Source of the DNA: Saprospiraceae bacterium
GTDB lineage: Bacteria > Bacteroidota > Bacteroidia > Chitinophagales > Saprospiraceae
Length of the DNA: 64,000 nucleotides
NCBI GenBank assembly: GCA_016715405.1
Contig: JADKAE010000009.1
Coordinates: 124,001 to 188,000 of the forward strand
Reading direction: 5' to 3'
The notes beneath the pieces are model-generated. The model made no database searches and had not been told where the DNA came from. It saw only the letters and a program-made list of their open reading frames with translations. The position numbers were made by a program, and so were the translations under genes. How positions within the stretch are numbered: position 1 is the first letter of the stretch; every line of letters starts with the position of its first letter. Shown here one piece after another: positions 19,638 to 29,579 of the stretch.

Positions 19638-20975
19638 ATGCAGTTGAGAACTTCCTACGGCCAAATAATGTCTATTTCTCTGCCCATTATGCTGGGTAGT
19701 GCAGCCCAGAATATCATTGCGCTAACCGATAGCGTTTTTCTCTACCATTTGGGCGAGAACGATTTTGCCGCTATCGGCTTTGTGGGGGTTTTTTATCTCA
19801 TCGTAGCGGCTATCGGGTATGGATTTTCGAGGGGAGGGCAAATCCTCATTGCCAGGAGGTTGGGCGAGCGAAATCCATCGGGAGTAGGGCATACCTTTTA
19901 CACCACACTGTATTTCGAATTGGTACTGGCGCTGGTGATGTTTCTTTTTATGCAGTACGGTTGTTACTACTTTTTTCAATTGATAGTCGACTCTCCGATT
20001 ATTTTTGAAAAAAGCATGGAGTTTCTCGAATACAGGTCGTGGGGCGTGTTTTTTGCCTATGCGGGGGTGAGTATCATCGCGTTGTACTCCGGCGCTGCGC
20101 GCACTACTTTTATAATGATTGATACGGCCATTCTTGCCGGTGTAAATATCGTGCTGGGTTATGCGCTCATTTTCGGTCATTGGGGATTTCCGGCCATGGG
20201 GATTGCCGGCGCCGGATTGGCCAGTACCCTTGCCGAGGTAGTGGCTTTTGTGGCCTTTGCGATGTATATGATATTTGATAAAGGCGCGAAAAGCTGGCAT
20301 ATTTTTTCTTTACCAAAATTTGACCTTAAAAAGATTCTTCAGCTTTACAAACTGTCTTTACCAATTGTAGCCCAGGCTATTGTAGGCATGGGCAGTTGGT
20401 TTATCTTTTTCGGCATTGTCGAAAACCTGGGCGAGCGGCAATTGGCCATTACCAACCTGGTGCGAATGGTGTACCTGGTCTTGTCGATCCCTACCTGGGG
20501 TTTTTCTGCGGGTATCAATACTATGGTCAGCAAATTTTATCGGCCAGCGCAAGCGGCAGGCGGTAGTGCCAATAGTGGTCAAAACCGCCTGGTTGTCGTG
20601 GGTGGCTACCATGCTCATCACGTTGCCCATCGTGCTTTTTCCACATTTCTTTTATACCCCCTGTTGGGCGCCGACGAAGCATCTTTGATTGACGATGCCA
20701 AACAAGTCTTTTACCTGTTGGTGCTTATCCTGTCGGCTTTTTCTATCGGCGCTGTGATGTTTAACGGCCTCATTGGTGCAGGGGCTACCTGGTTTGGCCT
20801 CAAACTCCAGTTTTTCTGCGCCATCGGTTATCTCGTCTATATTTTCTTCGTGGTGAATTTCACCAGCGGCGGCTTGCTCTGGGCCTGGGCTGCAGAAATA
20901 TTCTACTGGGTAGCCATGCTCGGCCTTACGATCTGGTATTTGCGCTCGAAAAGGTGGCATGCGTTGCGATGGTAA
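19638..20975 (+). CDS. MATE family efflux transporter (two compensating frameshifts)
   Basis: Multidrug/toxin antiporter in the inner membrane, 445 residues and about twelve helices. Family features include LPIMLGSAAQNIIALTDSVF at the start and PTWGFSAGINTMVS in the second half. The open frame looks intact, but about 39 residues after NTMVSK are out of frame. Between roughly 20530 and 20648 the second frame gives the expected MATE sequence (NFIGQRKRQ ... LITLPIVLFPHF). An extra A near 20530 and a missing T near 20646 explain this, and the two errors cancel. The translated product as sequenced is therefore wrong in that part, although no stop appears. The substrate is unknown. Confidence 0.87.
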   Translation: MQLRTSYGQIMSISLPIMLGSAAQNIIALTDSVFLYHLGENDFAAIGFVGVFYLIVAAIGYGFSRGGQILIARRLGERNPSGVGHTFYTTLYFELVLALVMFLFMQYGCYYFFQLIVDSPIIFEKSMEFLEYRSWGVFFAYAGVSIIALYSGAARTTFIMIDTAILAGVNIVLGYALIFGHWGFPAMGIAGAGLASTLAEVVAFVAFAMYMIFDKGAKSWHIFSLPKFDLKKILQLYKLSLPIVAQAIVGMGSWFIFFGIVENLGERQLAITNLVRMVYLVLSIPTWGFSAGINTMVSKFYRPAQAAGGSANSGQNRLVVVGGYHAHHVAHRAFSTFLLYPLLGADEASLIDDAKQVFYLLVLILSAFSIGAVMFNGLIGAGATWFGLKLQFFCAIGYLVYIFFVVNFTSGGLLWAWAAEIFYWVAMLGLTIWYLRSKRWHALRW

Positions 20976-21059
20976 TTTAATGTGCTGATGTGCTGATTTG
21001 CTGATGTGCTAATATCCTAGGTATCAGCACATCAGTACATCAGTACATCAGCACATTAA
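20976..21059. repeat. Palindromic word array, class GTGCTGAT, copy 2
   Basis: Four words of the GTGCTGAT/TTGCTGAT type, then CCTAGG, then four words of the ATCAGCAC/ATCAGTAC type. It is a hairpin of more than 30 bp between convergent genes, plausibly acting as a terminator for both. Confidence 0.9.
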
Positions 21060-21799
21060 TAAAGATCCACCGTGTGCGTATGGCCGTTGACGGTAATGAC
21101 CACTTCGCCGTTGCCGTTAAATTGTAGCGAACCCTGGTGAAAGAAGTTATTGCCGCCCGTGCCGCTGCCGGAAAGTGTAAAGGAGGCCGTGCCGCTTTCG
21201 ATGTGTCGCGTGGTTTTGTTTACATTCAGCGCATCGGAAGTTATTATCAGCGTGGAAGTAAACACATTTTGGTCGCGTACCTTTGAGGTTTGGCTGCCGT
21301 TGCGGGTATAGCTTCCATCGAGGGTGTAGGTAGAGCCTGTGGTCAGGTTGCCGATATTCCATGAACTGTTAGCGTTGTCGTCAGACGACATGCGCGGCGT
21401 TTCCCATTGTCCTAATGCCGTGCTGGCAAAATCTACCGATTGGGGAATCATCAGGTTGTTGCAGTTGACCGTCCAGCTCAGAGTAGCGTTGTAGCTGGCA
21501 GAAATGGCAGCCGAATTATACGAACGCACAATGGTAGAATCGAAAGTTTGTCCGCAAGGCCCCAGCGTTTTGGTGGTGTACTGGTCGGCGATATACACGG
21601 CGTCGGAGGCTTCCTGGGCGAGGCCTTCGGTGTCTTCTATCAGCGCGCCTTCTACGATGGCTGCGATCTCTTCGTCGTTGACCGTCTCTTCAGGTGTATT
21701 GTCTTCTTTTTTGCAGGCGCCCATCAGCAAAGCTATGGCCAGTAGGGGCATCATTACACTTTTGTGCGACATGGTTGTAAATTGAAATAAGGACTTCAT
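21056..21799 (-). CDS. Secreted lipoprotein of unknown function
   Basis: A 247-residue protein with a lipoprotein signal: a hydrophobic stretch MPLLAIALLMGAC ending in the lipobox cysteine near residue 29. An inner start at MSHKSVMM (about residue 10) gives a more usual signal length. The mature part is acidic near the N-terminus (KKEDNTPEETVNDEE) and otherwise Ser/Thr/Asn-rich with beta-strand character. It has no recognised domain; two cysteines (GPCGQTF, NCNNL) could form a disulfide. Its stop overlaps the edge of the GTGCTGAT palindrome shared with the convergent MATE gene. Confidence 0.7.
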   Translation of the reverse strand: MKSLFQFTTMSHKSVMMPLLAIALLMGACKKEDNTPEETVNDEEIAAIVEGALIEDTEGLAQEASDAVYIADQYTTKTLGPCGQTFDSTIVRSYNSAAISASYNATLSWTVNCNNLMIPQSVDFASTALGQWETPRMSSDDNANSSWNIGNLTTGSTYTLDGSYTRNGSQTSKVRDQNVFTSTLIITSDALNVNKTTRHIESGTASFTLSGSGTGGNNFFHQGSLQFNGNGEVVITVNGHTHTVDLY

Positions 21800-21902
21800 G
21801 GTGGTGTGGTTGTTTTTTTGTTTTTAAATAAAATTAAATGATGCTGCAAAGAAAAGGCTTCCGGAATGACTGCTGCAAATGCTTTCAACGAACCGTGTGA
21901 AT

Positions 21903-21956
21903 TGTTCAGTGAACTGTGAACTGTGAACTGTGAACTGTACTGAGAGCAGTTCACAG
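21903..21956. repeat. Palindromic word array, class CAGTTCAC
   Basis: TTCAGTGAAC, then three copies of TGTGAAC, a short loop and AGTTCACA. It lies in the gap between divergent genes and uses the same words as 13447-13495. Confidence 0.8.
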
Positions 21957-21983
21957 GACAAAATCAACCATTGGTTGAAAGAA

Positions 21984-22015
21984 TTGCGGAGATTCTAAGC
22001 AGTAGAGTAGTTTTG
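21984..22015 (+). promoter_or_regulatory. Putative promoter TTG-N21-TAGTTTTG for lytS
   Basis: TTG at 21984-21986 and TAGTTTTG at 22008-22015 are 21 nt apart, within the Bacteroidota range. The start codon follows 26 nt later. One of the two best promoter matches in the window. Confidence 0.6.
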
Positions 22016-22041
22016 GAATAAAATCAAACCATACTTCACAC

Positions 22042-23069
22042 ATGAACAACCGAAAACAGCTCAAATTGTGGATGCATATCGGCGTATGGCTGCTGGCTTT
22101 TTTTATTCATACGCTGGTTTTTAGCCGATTTTATTCACTCCCATTAAGCTTATTGCGGGGATTGCTGAACGTAGCGCCTATGGCACTGCTGTTTTATGCC
22201 AATATTTGGCTGGTCAACCGGTATTTTGACAAAAAGAGCTATTGGCGTTTTGCGTTGTACTCGGGCGCGTTGGTTTTATTGCTCACTTTTTTCGGGTGCG
22301 CATTAATCTGTCGTTTCCTGACATAGCTTTGATGAGCGGCGCCTTGCCGGCTGTGAACGAACGTTTGCTCCTGCGTTTTGGCGCCCTCGCCACCAACGTC
22401 GGCGTATGGATACTCAGCACATTGTATCAGGTGATCCGCAACCGCGATGAAAACGAACTGCGCAACCTGGCCGTCATTAGCCGTCAACAGGAGGCCCAAT
22501 TGCAGGCCCTGCGGGCGCAAATCAATCCCCATTTTTTATTTAATACCCTAAATAATATCTACTCGCTGGCGGTAGTCAAATCCGATAAAACCGCGGAGAT
22601 GGTGCTCAAACTCTCGAATCTGCTGCGCTATGTGACGTATGAAGAAGTGGGTCAGCCCGTGGCGCTCGGCCGCGAAATCGAACACATCCGCCAGTACATC
22701 GACCTCTTCCAATTGCGCAGCGAAACACCGTTGGATGTGACTTTTGAAGTTACAGGCGACGATACCACCGTCAAAGTAGAACCCATGATATTGATCCCAA
22801 TGGTGGAAAATTGCTTTAAGCACTGCGATTTTGACACCAATCCGGGCGCTTTCGTGCGCATCCAACTGGAGATCAACCCCCAAGCTATTAATTTTAAAAC
22901 ATATAATACCAAAAACGATACCGACAGGCAAAAAGATGAGGTAGGCGGCGTGGGGCTCGATAACATCCGCCAGCGACTCGAATTGCTTTATTCCGGCCGC
23001 TACGACTTGGCTATTTTAAATACCGACACTACTTTTGAAGTGAAGTTAAGTCTTAGCCACCATGAATGA
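22042..23069 (+). CDS. LytS-type sensor histidine kinase (one frameshift)
   Basis: Membrane sensor kinase, 342 residues once joined. Four membrane helices occupy about the first 130 residues. The His_kinase (PF06580) domain follows with the phosphoacceptor in LRAQINPHFLFNTLNNIYSL, then an ATPase part with the N-box PMVENCFKHC and the G-box GGVGLDNIRQRLELLY. The break is the six-T run at 22287-22292, where one more T joins the fourth helix to the rest. It overlaps its LytTR response regulator by 8 nt, so the two form a co-translated two-component system. The stimulus is unknown. Confidence 0.88.
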
Positions 23070-23778
23070 ACGCGCACCCATTCGCACGCTGCTCGTCGAC
23101 GACGAATACCTCGCCCTCAACCTGTTGGAGGAATTCCTCAAACACCTTCCCGATATAGAAGTAGTGGGCAAAGCCAAATCGGCGATGGCTGCGCTGGATA
23201 TTTTGCACCGTACACCTGTCGACCTGCTTTTTCTCGATATCCAAATGCCTACGCTCAGCGGGGTGAATATGCTCAAAACGCTGCAACACCCGCCGGTAGT
23301 TGTTTTTACCACCGCTTACGCCGATTACGCCGTGCAGGCTTTCGACCTGAACGCCGTCGATTATCTGCTCAAGCCGTTTTCGTTTGAACGCTTCCTGCAG
23401 GCTGTCAATAAGGCGAAAGAACATATTCGGCAGTCGGCAACCGGCAGTCGGCAGTTAGAAGACGAACGCGATACGTTGGTGATTAAAGTGGACGGTAAAC
23501 TGGTGAAACTACACCTGGCAGATATTTTGTTTGTAGAAGGTTTAAAAGAGTATGTGCGTTTTGTGTGTACCAATGGCAAATACGTGACGCTGGAAAGTCT
23601 GAAAAACCTGGAAGAGACACTGCCCGCCCACGCTTTTGTACGGGTACACAAATCCTATATCGTAGCCTGCAACAAAGTGCAGTCGCTGTTGGGTAATATG
23701 TTGGAAATCGGCTCGCACCGCATTCCCATCAGCCGCGAAAAAAAGGACGAGGTGGTTCAGCTCATTTTTAAGCAATAA
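23062..23778 (+). CDS. LytTR-family response regulator
   Basis: DNA-binding partner of the LytS kinase, 238 residues. The receiver domain (about 7-120) has the acidic pair VDDE, the phosphoacceptor Asp59 in LLFLDIQMPTLSG, the switch Thr in FTTAYADYA and Lys in DYLLKPF. The LytTR domain (about 138-237) begins at LVIKVDGKLVKLHLADI and includes FVRVHKSYIV. The short linker between the domains is encoded by a CGGCAGTC word array (23428-23457), the same class of words as the intergenic array at 41754-41792. Targets are unknown; the pullulanase gene starts 54 nt downstream and is a candidate. Confidence 0.9.
   Translation: MNERAPIRTLLVDDEYLALNLLEEFLKHLPDIEVVGKAKSAMAALDILHRTPVDLLFLDIQMPTLSGVNMLKTLQHPPVVVFTTAYADYAVQAFDLNAVDYLLKPFSFERFLQAVNKAKEHIRQSATGSRQLEDERDTLVIKVDGKLVKLHLADILFVEGLKEYVRFVCTNGKYVTLESLKNLEETLPAHAFVRVHKSYIVACNKVQSLLGNMLEIGSHRIPISREKKDEVVQLIFKQ
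23428..23457. repeat. Word array CGGCAGTC inside a LytTR gene
   Basis: Three copies of CGGCAGT(C) separated by GGCAACC, in frame, encoding RQSATGSRQL in the inter-domain linker. The length is compatible with an insertion that keeps the frame. Confidence 0.65.
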
Positions 23779-23832
23779 GCATAGGGTCATACCCCGCCGG
23801 CGTATTATCTTTAGGCGCAAATACGTCTGATT

Positions 23833-25830
23833 ATGAAAAAATTCCTGCTTGCGCCGATTTTCCTGTCGGCTATGCTTTTTTCCTGCAAACCTACATCGCC
23901 AGTGACAGAACTGACCAGCTTCGACCAATATCCCGTTTACGAAGGCAAAGACCTGGGGCTCACCTACAGCCCCGCTAAATCGGTTTTCAAGCTGTGGTCG
24001 CCCGCAGCCGAAGCCGCCAAAGTGCACATCTACGAAACCGCCCTGGGCGGCGAGCCGACGATGTCGAGAGATATGACCAAAGGCGATCAGGGCGTGTGGG
24101 AGGCTTCATTTGACGAAAACATCAAAGCCAGGTATTACGCATTTCAGATCCAACACAAAGGCCAGTGGCTCGAAGAAGCTGCCGACCCCTACGCCAAAGC
24201 CGTGGGCGTAAATGGCAAACGCGCCATGGTGATCGAATTGCACGAAACCAACCCGGAGGGCTGGGAAAACGACCGCAAACCTGCACTGGCCGGCTTTAAC
24301 GATATCATCATCTACGAACTGCACGTCCGCGACTTGTCGATTCACCCCGATTCGGGTATCAAAAACAAAGGCAAATACCTCGGCTTCACCGAAACCGGCG
24401 CCAAAAGCCCCGAAGGCGAAGCCACCGGCATCGACCACATCAAAGACCTGGGCGTCACCCACGTCCACCTGCTGCCGGTTTACGACTTTTGTCGATAGAC
24501 GAAACCAAACCCGAACTCAACAAATACAACTGGGGTTACGACCCGCAAAATTACAACGTGCCCGAAGGCAGCTACTCGACCGACGCCACCGGCCCCGCCA
24601 TGCGCATCCGCGAATTCAAGCAGATGGTAAAAGCCATGCACGACAACGGCCTTCGCGTGATCATGGACGTAGTGTACAACCACACCGGCGCCACCGAAAA
24701 TTCTAATTTCAACCTGTTGGCGCCTGGCTATTACTACCGCCAAAACCCCGACGGCTCGTTTTCCAACGCCTCTGCCTGCGGCAACGAAACCGCTTCCGAC
24801 CGGCCCATGATGCGCAAGTTTATTATCGAATCGGTGTTGCATTGGGTAAAGGAATACCATATCGACGGCTTCCGCTTCGACCTTATGGGCATCCACGACA
24901 TCGAGACTATGAATCAGGTCAGCGAAGCCCTGCACGCCGTCGACCCCACGATCTTCATATATGGCGAAGGCTGGACCGCCGGCGGTAGCCCCTTGCCCGA
25001 CAGCCTGCGCGCCCTCAAATCCAACGTGTTGAAGCTCAATAAAGTAGCCGCCTTTAGCGACGATATCCGCGACGCGATCAAAGGCCATGTGTTTACACCC
25101 ACCGAAAAAGGATTTATCAGCGGCAAAGCGGGATTGGAAGAGAGCATCAAATTCGGAGTGGTGGCTTCTACGCAGCACCCGCAGGTCAACTACGATTCGG
25201 TGAATTACTCCAAAGCCCCCTGGGCGCCCGAGCCTTATCAGACGATCACCTACGAGTCGTGCCACGATAACCACACACTCTGGGACCGCATCGCCGTAGC
25301 CAACCCCGATGCATCCGAAGCAGAGCGCATCCGTATGAACAAATTAGCAGCGGCTATTGTGCTCCTCGCAGGGCGTAAGCTTCCTGCACGCAGGCGAAGA
25401 GATGCTGCGCACCAAAAATGGCGTAGAAAACTCTTTCGAATCGCCCGACGAGATCAACCGTTTCGACTGGTCGAGGAAAGCCAAATACAAGGACGTTTAT
25501 AATTATTACAAAAGTCTGATTGGGCTGCGCAAAAGCCACCCGGCCTTCCGCATGCCATCCACTGCGTTGATCCAGAAACACCTCGAATTCCTGGATACCA
25601 AAGAAAGCAACCTGATCGCCTACCACCTCAAAGACAACGCCAACGGCGATGGCTGGAAGGATATCCTCGTGGTGCTGAACGGCAATACCACGCCCCAAAA
25701 GTTAGCTATCCCCCCCGGTGACTGGACAATTGCGGTCAACGACAAGGGGGTGAGCGAAAAAGGCCTCGGCAAGGCCTCCGGCGGTCAAATGACAGTGCCG
25801 GGGACGAGTGCGGTGGTGCTGTATAAATGA
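23833..25830 (+). CDS. Type I pullulanase, GH13 lipoprotein (two frameshifts)
   Basis: Debranching enzyme cleaving alpha-1,6 bonds of pullulan, starch or glycogen, anchored as a lipoprotein (lipobox at MLFSCKP). About 666 residues once joined: a CBM48-like N-domain (about 40-135), then the GH13 barrel with the type I pullulanase signature YNWGYDP, VMDVVYNHT, the nucleophile Asp in DGFRFDLMG, the acid Glu in YGEGW and the transition-state Asp in CHDNHTLWDR. Breaks: the four-T run at 24487-24490 lacks one base; near 25362-25368 there is one extra or two missing bases. It is convergent with a CBM20 esterase, suggesting shared work on alpha-glucans. Confidence 0.9.
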
Positions 25831-25920
25831 TTTGCTGATGTGCTAATTTGCTGATGTGCTGATTTGCTAATTTGCTAATTATTAATATATTATCAGCACA
25901 TCAGCAAATCAGCACATTAA
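25830..25920. repeat. Palindromic word array, class GTGCTGAT, copy 3
   Basis: Five or six TTGCTGAT/GTGCTAAT words, an AT-rich centre, then ATCAGCAC, ATCAGCAAA and TCAGCACATTAA. It lies between convergent genes and begins at the pullulanase stop codon. Confidence 0.9.
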
Positions 25921-25924
25921 CCCA

Positions 25925-27336
25925 TCATTTCACCACCACCTTCTGCGTAGCCACCACCTTGCCCTTTTCCTGTATCTCAAAAATATAGGCGCCGGCTTTC
26001 AGAAAGTCGATGCCAAAAGACGTACCGGTGAATGGGGTAGGGGGCAGCACCAGCCGGCCGTTGGCGGCATAGATTAGACTTTTGGCGAGACGAGCGGGCG
26101 ACTGCTCTGCACATTGATCACACTGTCGGCGGGGTTGGGAGATAGGGTGATCTGCAGCGGCTTGTTGGGATCTAACGTGCCTACGGCTACGGCGTCGGCG
26201 TAGAGCCATTCGTAGGCGTCGGAAAATTCGCGGGCCCAGTACCATTCGCTGTGTTGTCCGTCGGAGTGGGTGAGGTACAAAATTTCGTTATCAGTAAAGC
26301 CGGCGTTGAGCAGCGTGGTGCGCATAGCGTTCAGGTCGGCTACCACCGAGCCGTTGCCCTCCAGTTGGCCGGCCAGTAGGTAAAACTGCATATCCTGTTC
26401 TTTGCCCGTGGTGGTCACCTGGGTATAACACTCGTCGGCAAACCAGAAGGCCGGGGAGAAAATGCCCGCCTTGCCGAATACATCCTGGTATTCGATAGCG
26501 GCGTACATCGAGATCAGGGCGCCAAGTGAAGAACCCATGATGCCTGTATTATTTCTGTCTGCCAGCGTGCGGTAGTGCTCGTCGATATAAGGTTTAAGCG
26601 TTTCTACGATAAATTCGGTGTATTCATCGCCTTGTCCGCCGCCGTATTGGGGGTTTACCCAGGGTGAATATTCGTTGATGCGGTTGGCGCCGCCGTTGTC
26701 GATGGCCACCACGATTACGCCGTCGTCGCCGTTGCCAAAGAGTTCGTTGAGCGACTCGTCGACTTCCCATTCGCCGGCAAAGCTGGTGGTGGCATCAAAA
26801 ACGTTCTGCCCGTCGTGCATGTACAACACCGGGTATCGCTTGCCCGAATTGTCGTAGTCGGGCGGCAGGTAAAGCAACACGCGGCGGTAGCGGTCGAGTT
26901 GGGGCATATAAAAATCGTAGCTCAGGATGCTCACATTCTCTTCCGTGGTGCCGCCGCCGCCCGTGCCAAGGTCTTCCCAACTTAGTATCGTCAGTTCAGC
27001 CAATTGCTGGCCTCCGTTATAAGTGAGGGTGCGGTTGGGCAGGAAAGTGCCGTTGGCGTTGCCTTCTACGGTGGCCCAGCTGCCGCGGGTGAATTTGAAT
27101 TCGATGGTTCCGGCGGGTATGTTCAACACAATCTGGTAAGTGCCGTCGTTATTATTAGTAAGAGTATAGCCGGCGTTGCCCGGATCCCAGTTGTTGACCG
27201 TGCCGGCGATGTAAATCGAAGCGGCTGCCGGGGTGTTGTCGGGTATGTCGGTGACTTTGATGGTAAGCTGTGCCAGTGCTGCGGCGATGGGGAGCCAGAG
27301 CAGCAAAAGCAACATAATCAGGCGATGACTTTTCAT
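25925..27336 (-). CDS. Secreted CBM20-esterase with T9SS sorting domain (one frameshift)
   Basis: Exported alpha/beta hydrolase of about 470 residues. Order: signal peptide (cleavage near AALAQ); a CBM20 starch-binding-like domain (about 24-110; IYIAGTVNNWDPG ... IEFKFTRGSW); an esterase D/PF00756 domain (about 140-385) with nucleophile elbow GIMGSSLGAL and a late His in DGQHSEWYWA; and a type A T9SS domain (LSPNPADSVINV ... FLKAGAYIFEI). The four-T run at 26080-26083 lacks one base, which separates the last 50 residues. The starch-binding module and the convergent pullulanase suggest deacylation of modified alpha-glucan, which is inferred. It has a good promoter match upstream. Confidence 0.85.
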
Positions 27337-27366
27337 GATTGGAATATTAATTTGAAATAATTACTA

Positions 27367-27398
27367 CAAATTTAGCCTTCCCGGCGTTTAAAACCCAA
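27367..27398 (-). promoter_or_regulatory. Putative promoter TTG-N21-TAAATTTG for the CBM20 esterase
   Basis: On the minus strand TTG (27396-27398) and TAAATTTG (27367-27374) are 21 nt apart; the start codon lies 30 nt downstream of the -7 box. Matches the Bacteroidota consensus in both boxes and spacing. Confidence 0.6.
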
Positions 27399-27447
27399 CC
27401 TTTTTGAGGATATGCGCCGTCTTACCTGACAAAATAAATCACTGCCT

Positions 27448-28713
27448 ATGAAACTGTCTATTATCTCCGGATTAACGCTAGTAGCGCTTGCCGTTTCGCT
27501 TAGCTCCTGCCTAAAGGATAAATGCGATTCTGTGATGACTTATACGGTTTACAATCCCGTATACATCAAAATGGACGAAGTGCGCCACGATATACAAACT
27601 GAAGCTCCTCGCGCTTTGAAACACCCTGGCAAAATTTACGTCTTCGGTCGTTATTTGTATGTAAATGAATACCACGAAGGCATTCACATTATTGACAACC
27701 AAAATCCAGAAAATCCGCAGCCCATTTCTTTTATCAAAATCCCCGGCAACGTGGATATGGTGGTGAATGGCAACCTGTTGTATGCTGACAACTACGTCGA
27801 CCTCGTCACCATGAATATCGAAAACCCTCAGTCCCCGCAGTTTGTTAGCCGGACGGAAGATGTATTTCCTTCTTACGGTATGTTCGCAGACCTTGGGCAT
27901 CTGATGTATTTCGAGCCCAGCCAGGTCACCACGCAGGTATCCTGCGAATCGCCCAATTGGGGGCGAGGTTGGTGGGTGGAAGATTCAGGGTTATTGTATG
28001 CAGTCAATTCATTCGATGGCGCAGCTCCGCAAAACGCCAGTGCTGCAACCGGCGGCTATGGCGGCTCGATGGCCCGCTTTACGCTGGCTTCCGACCATTT
28101 GTACGTAGTGGACGATTACAGCCTGAAGGTGTTTAGCCTTGACAATGTATCGCAACCCGCTTTGGCTACCACCATCAACCTGGGCTGGGGCATCGAGACC
28201 ATCTTCCCCTACGAAAACAAGCTCTTTATCGGCGCCAACGACGGCATGCACATCTATGACAACAGCAACCCGCTGCAACCTCAATTTTTATCGATCTTTC
28301 AGCATGCCCGTGCTTGCGACCCCGTTTTTGTCGACGGCAACCTGGCCTACGTGACCTTGCGCAACGGCACTACCTGTCAGAATTTCAACAACCAGCTCGA
28401 CGTGGTGGACGTCACCAATCTCACTAACCCTATTTTGTTGAAATCATACCCAATGAACAATCCGCACGGCTTGTCTATCGTAGATAAAACCCTGTTACTC
28501 TGCGAAGGTAGCTATGGTTTAAAGGCATTTGACGTAAGCGAATGGGATAAAATCGAGCGCCAATTGTCGCATATTACAGGATTTAATACCTTTGATGTAA
28601 TCGGATTGCCCGGCAAGGTTGCTATTGTAACGGGCAGCGACGGAATCTACCAGTTTGATTTCAGCAACCCATCTCAGATGAAGCAACTGAGCGTGATGCC
28701 GGTAGTACAATAA
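27448..28713 (+). CDS. LVIVD-repeat lipoprotein
   Basis: Surface or periplasmic lipoprotein of 421 residues. The signal ends in a lipobox (VSLSSCLKD, cysteine near residue 21). The rest is a chain of LVIVD-type beta-propeller repeats: GIHIIDNQNPENPQPISFI, LVTMNIENPQSPQFV, LKVFSLDNVSQPALA, MHIYDNSNPLQPQFLS and LDVVDVTNLTNPILLKSY. Such proteins are common in Bacteroidota and have no assigned activity. One clean frame. It is probably followed in the same transcript by the beta-barrel-like protein at 28766. Confidence 0.83.
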   Translation: MKLSIISGLTLVALAVSLSSCLKDKCDSVMTYTVYNPVYIKMDEVRHDIQTEAPRALKHPGKIYVFGRYLYVNEYHEGIHIIDNQNPENPQPISFIKIPGNVDMVVNGNLLYADNYVDLVTMNIENPQSPQFVSRTEDVFPSYGMFADLGHLMYFEPSQVTTQVSCESPNWGRGWWVEDSGLLYAVNSFDGAAPQNASAATGGYGGSMARFTLASDHLYVVDDYSLKVFSLDNVSQPALATTINLGWGIETIFPYENKLFIGANDGMHIYDNSNPLQPQFLSIFQHARACDPVFVDGNLAYVTLRNGTTCQNFNNQLDVVDVTNLTNPILLKSYPMNNPHGLSIVDKTLLLCEGSYGLKAFDVSEWDKIERQLSHITGFNTFDVIGLPGKVAIVTGSDGIYQFDFSNPSQMKQLSVMPVVQ

Positions 28714-28742
28714 AAGAGGGTGAGAGTGTGAGATGGAGGGAT
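28714..28742. repeat. Short word array, class GAGGGTGAGAGTGTGAG
   Basis: A short run of GAGGGTG/AGAGTGTGAG words between two plus-strand genes, matching the words of the long palindrome at 58281-58360. No opposite arm is present here. Confidence 0.55.
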
Positions 28743-28765
28743 ACTATGTCATCAAAGCTTTTTCT

Positions 28766-29577
28766 ATGAAAACCTGGATAATCGGAGTTTGTGCGTTTTT
28801 TTTCCTGGGATTGCAAATTGCCTTTGCGCAGCAAAGCTCGCAGGACGTGATCTACCTCAAAGACGGCACCGCTTATTGGGGTACCATCATCGATGAGGGC
28901 GTCAGCAGCCGCGTGATGATCCGCCTTAGCGGGGGTAACGTGGTGGTGGTAGAGGGTCGCGACATCGAACGCATCCAACGTGGATCGTTGGATAAACCCA
29001 AGACGACGGTTAAAAAGAAGGGCACAACGCCTAAACAGAAAAAACCGGCTGGCCCTAAACCGCCCAAACCGCCCCGGGAATATGCTTTTCAGGAAAAAGG
29101 ATTGTACCACGCCACCTCAATTGGCGCGTTGATGGGAAGAGATGAAAATAGCAACCCGGTCGGTCTGTGCATCCACCATACTACGGGTTATTTGTTCAAT
29201 CGCTGGCTTGGCGCCGGCTTGGGGATCGGATTCGACCATTACGCCACCGGTGGCACGGAATCAGTTTTTCCCGTTTTCGGAGAAGTTAGGGGGTATCTGT
29301 CTAAAAAGAAAATAGCACCGTTTTACACCGTCAGTGGCGGATATGGATTTGCCCTACGGCGTATCAACAAGGACATAGAAGACGCAGAAGGCGGGTGGAT
29401 GTTCCACCCCGCTTTCGGTCTTCGTATCGGCGCCGATAAACGCAAAAATGCCTTTATCGACATCGGCTACAGATTCAAAGAGCGAGGTACACTACGCTTT
29501 TCCCCTTTAGCGGCGATGTGCAAATCAGAGATTATCAGTACCAACGGCTGACGATGAGATTGGGAATGGTGTTTTAA
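28766..29577 (+). CDS. Exported protein, probable outer-membrane beta-barrel (C-terminal frameshift)
   Basis: About 270 residues. A signal peptide (IIGVCAFFFLGLQIAFAQ) is followed by a small domain (QDVIYLKDGTAYWGTIIDE ... IERIQRG), a Lys/Pro-rich linker (about 85-115) and a C-terminal region of alternating strands (GLCIHHTTGYLFNRWLGAG, IAPFYTVSGGYGFAL) expected of an eight-stranded outer-membrane barrel. A longer frame starts at 28733, but the ATG at 28766 begins the signal peptide. As sequenced it ends at 29551; adding one base in the T-run at 29506-29508 gives an end at 29577 with a terminal phenylalanine (LTMRLGMVF), the usual signature of outer-membrane insertion. Function unknown. Confidence 0.7.
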
Positions 29578-29579
29578 TG

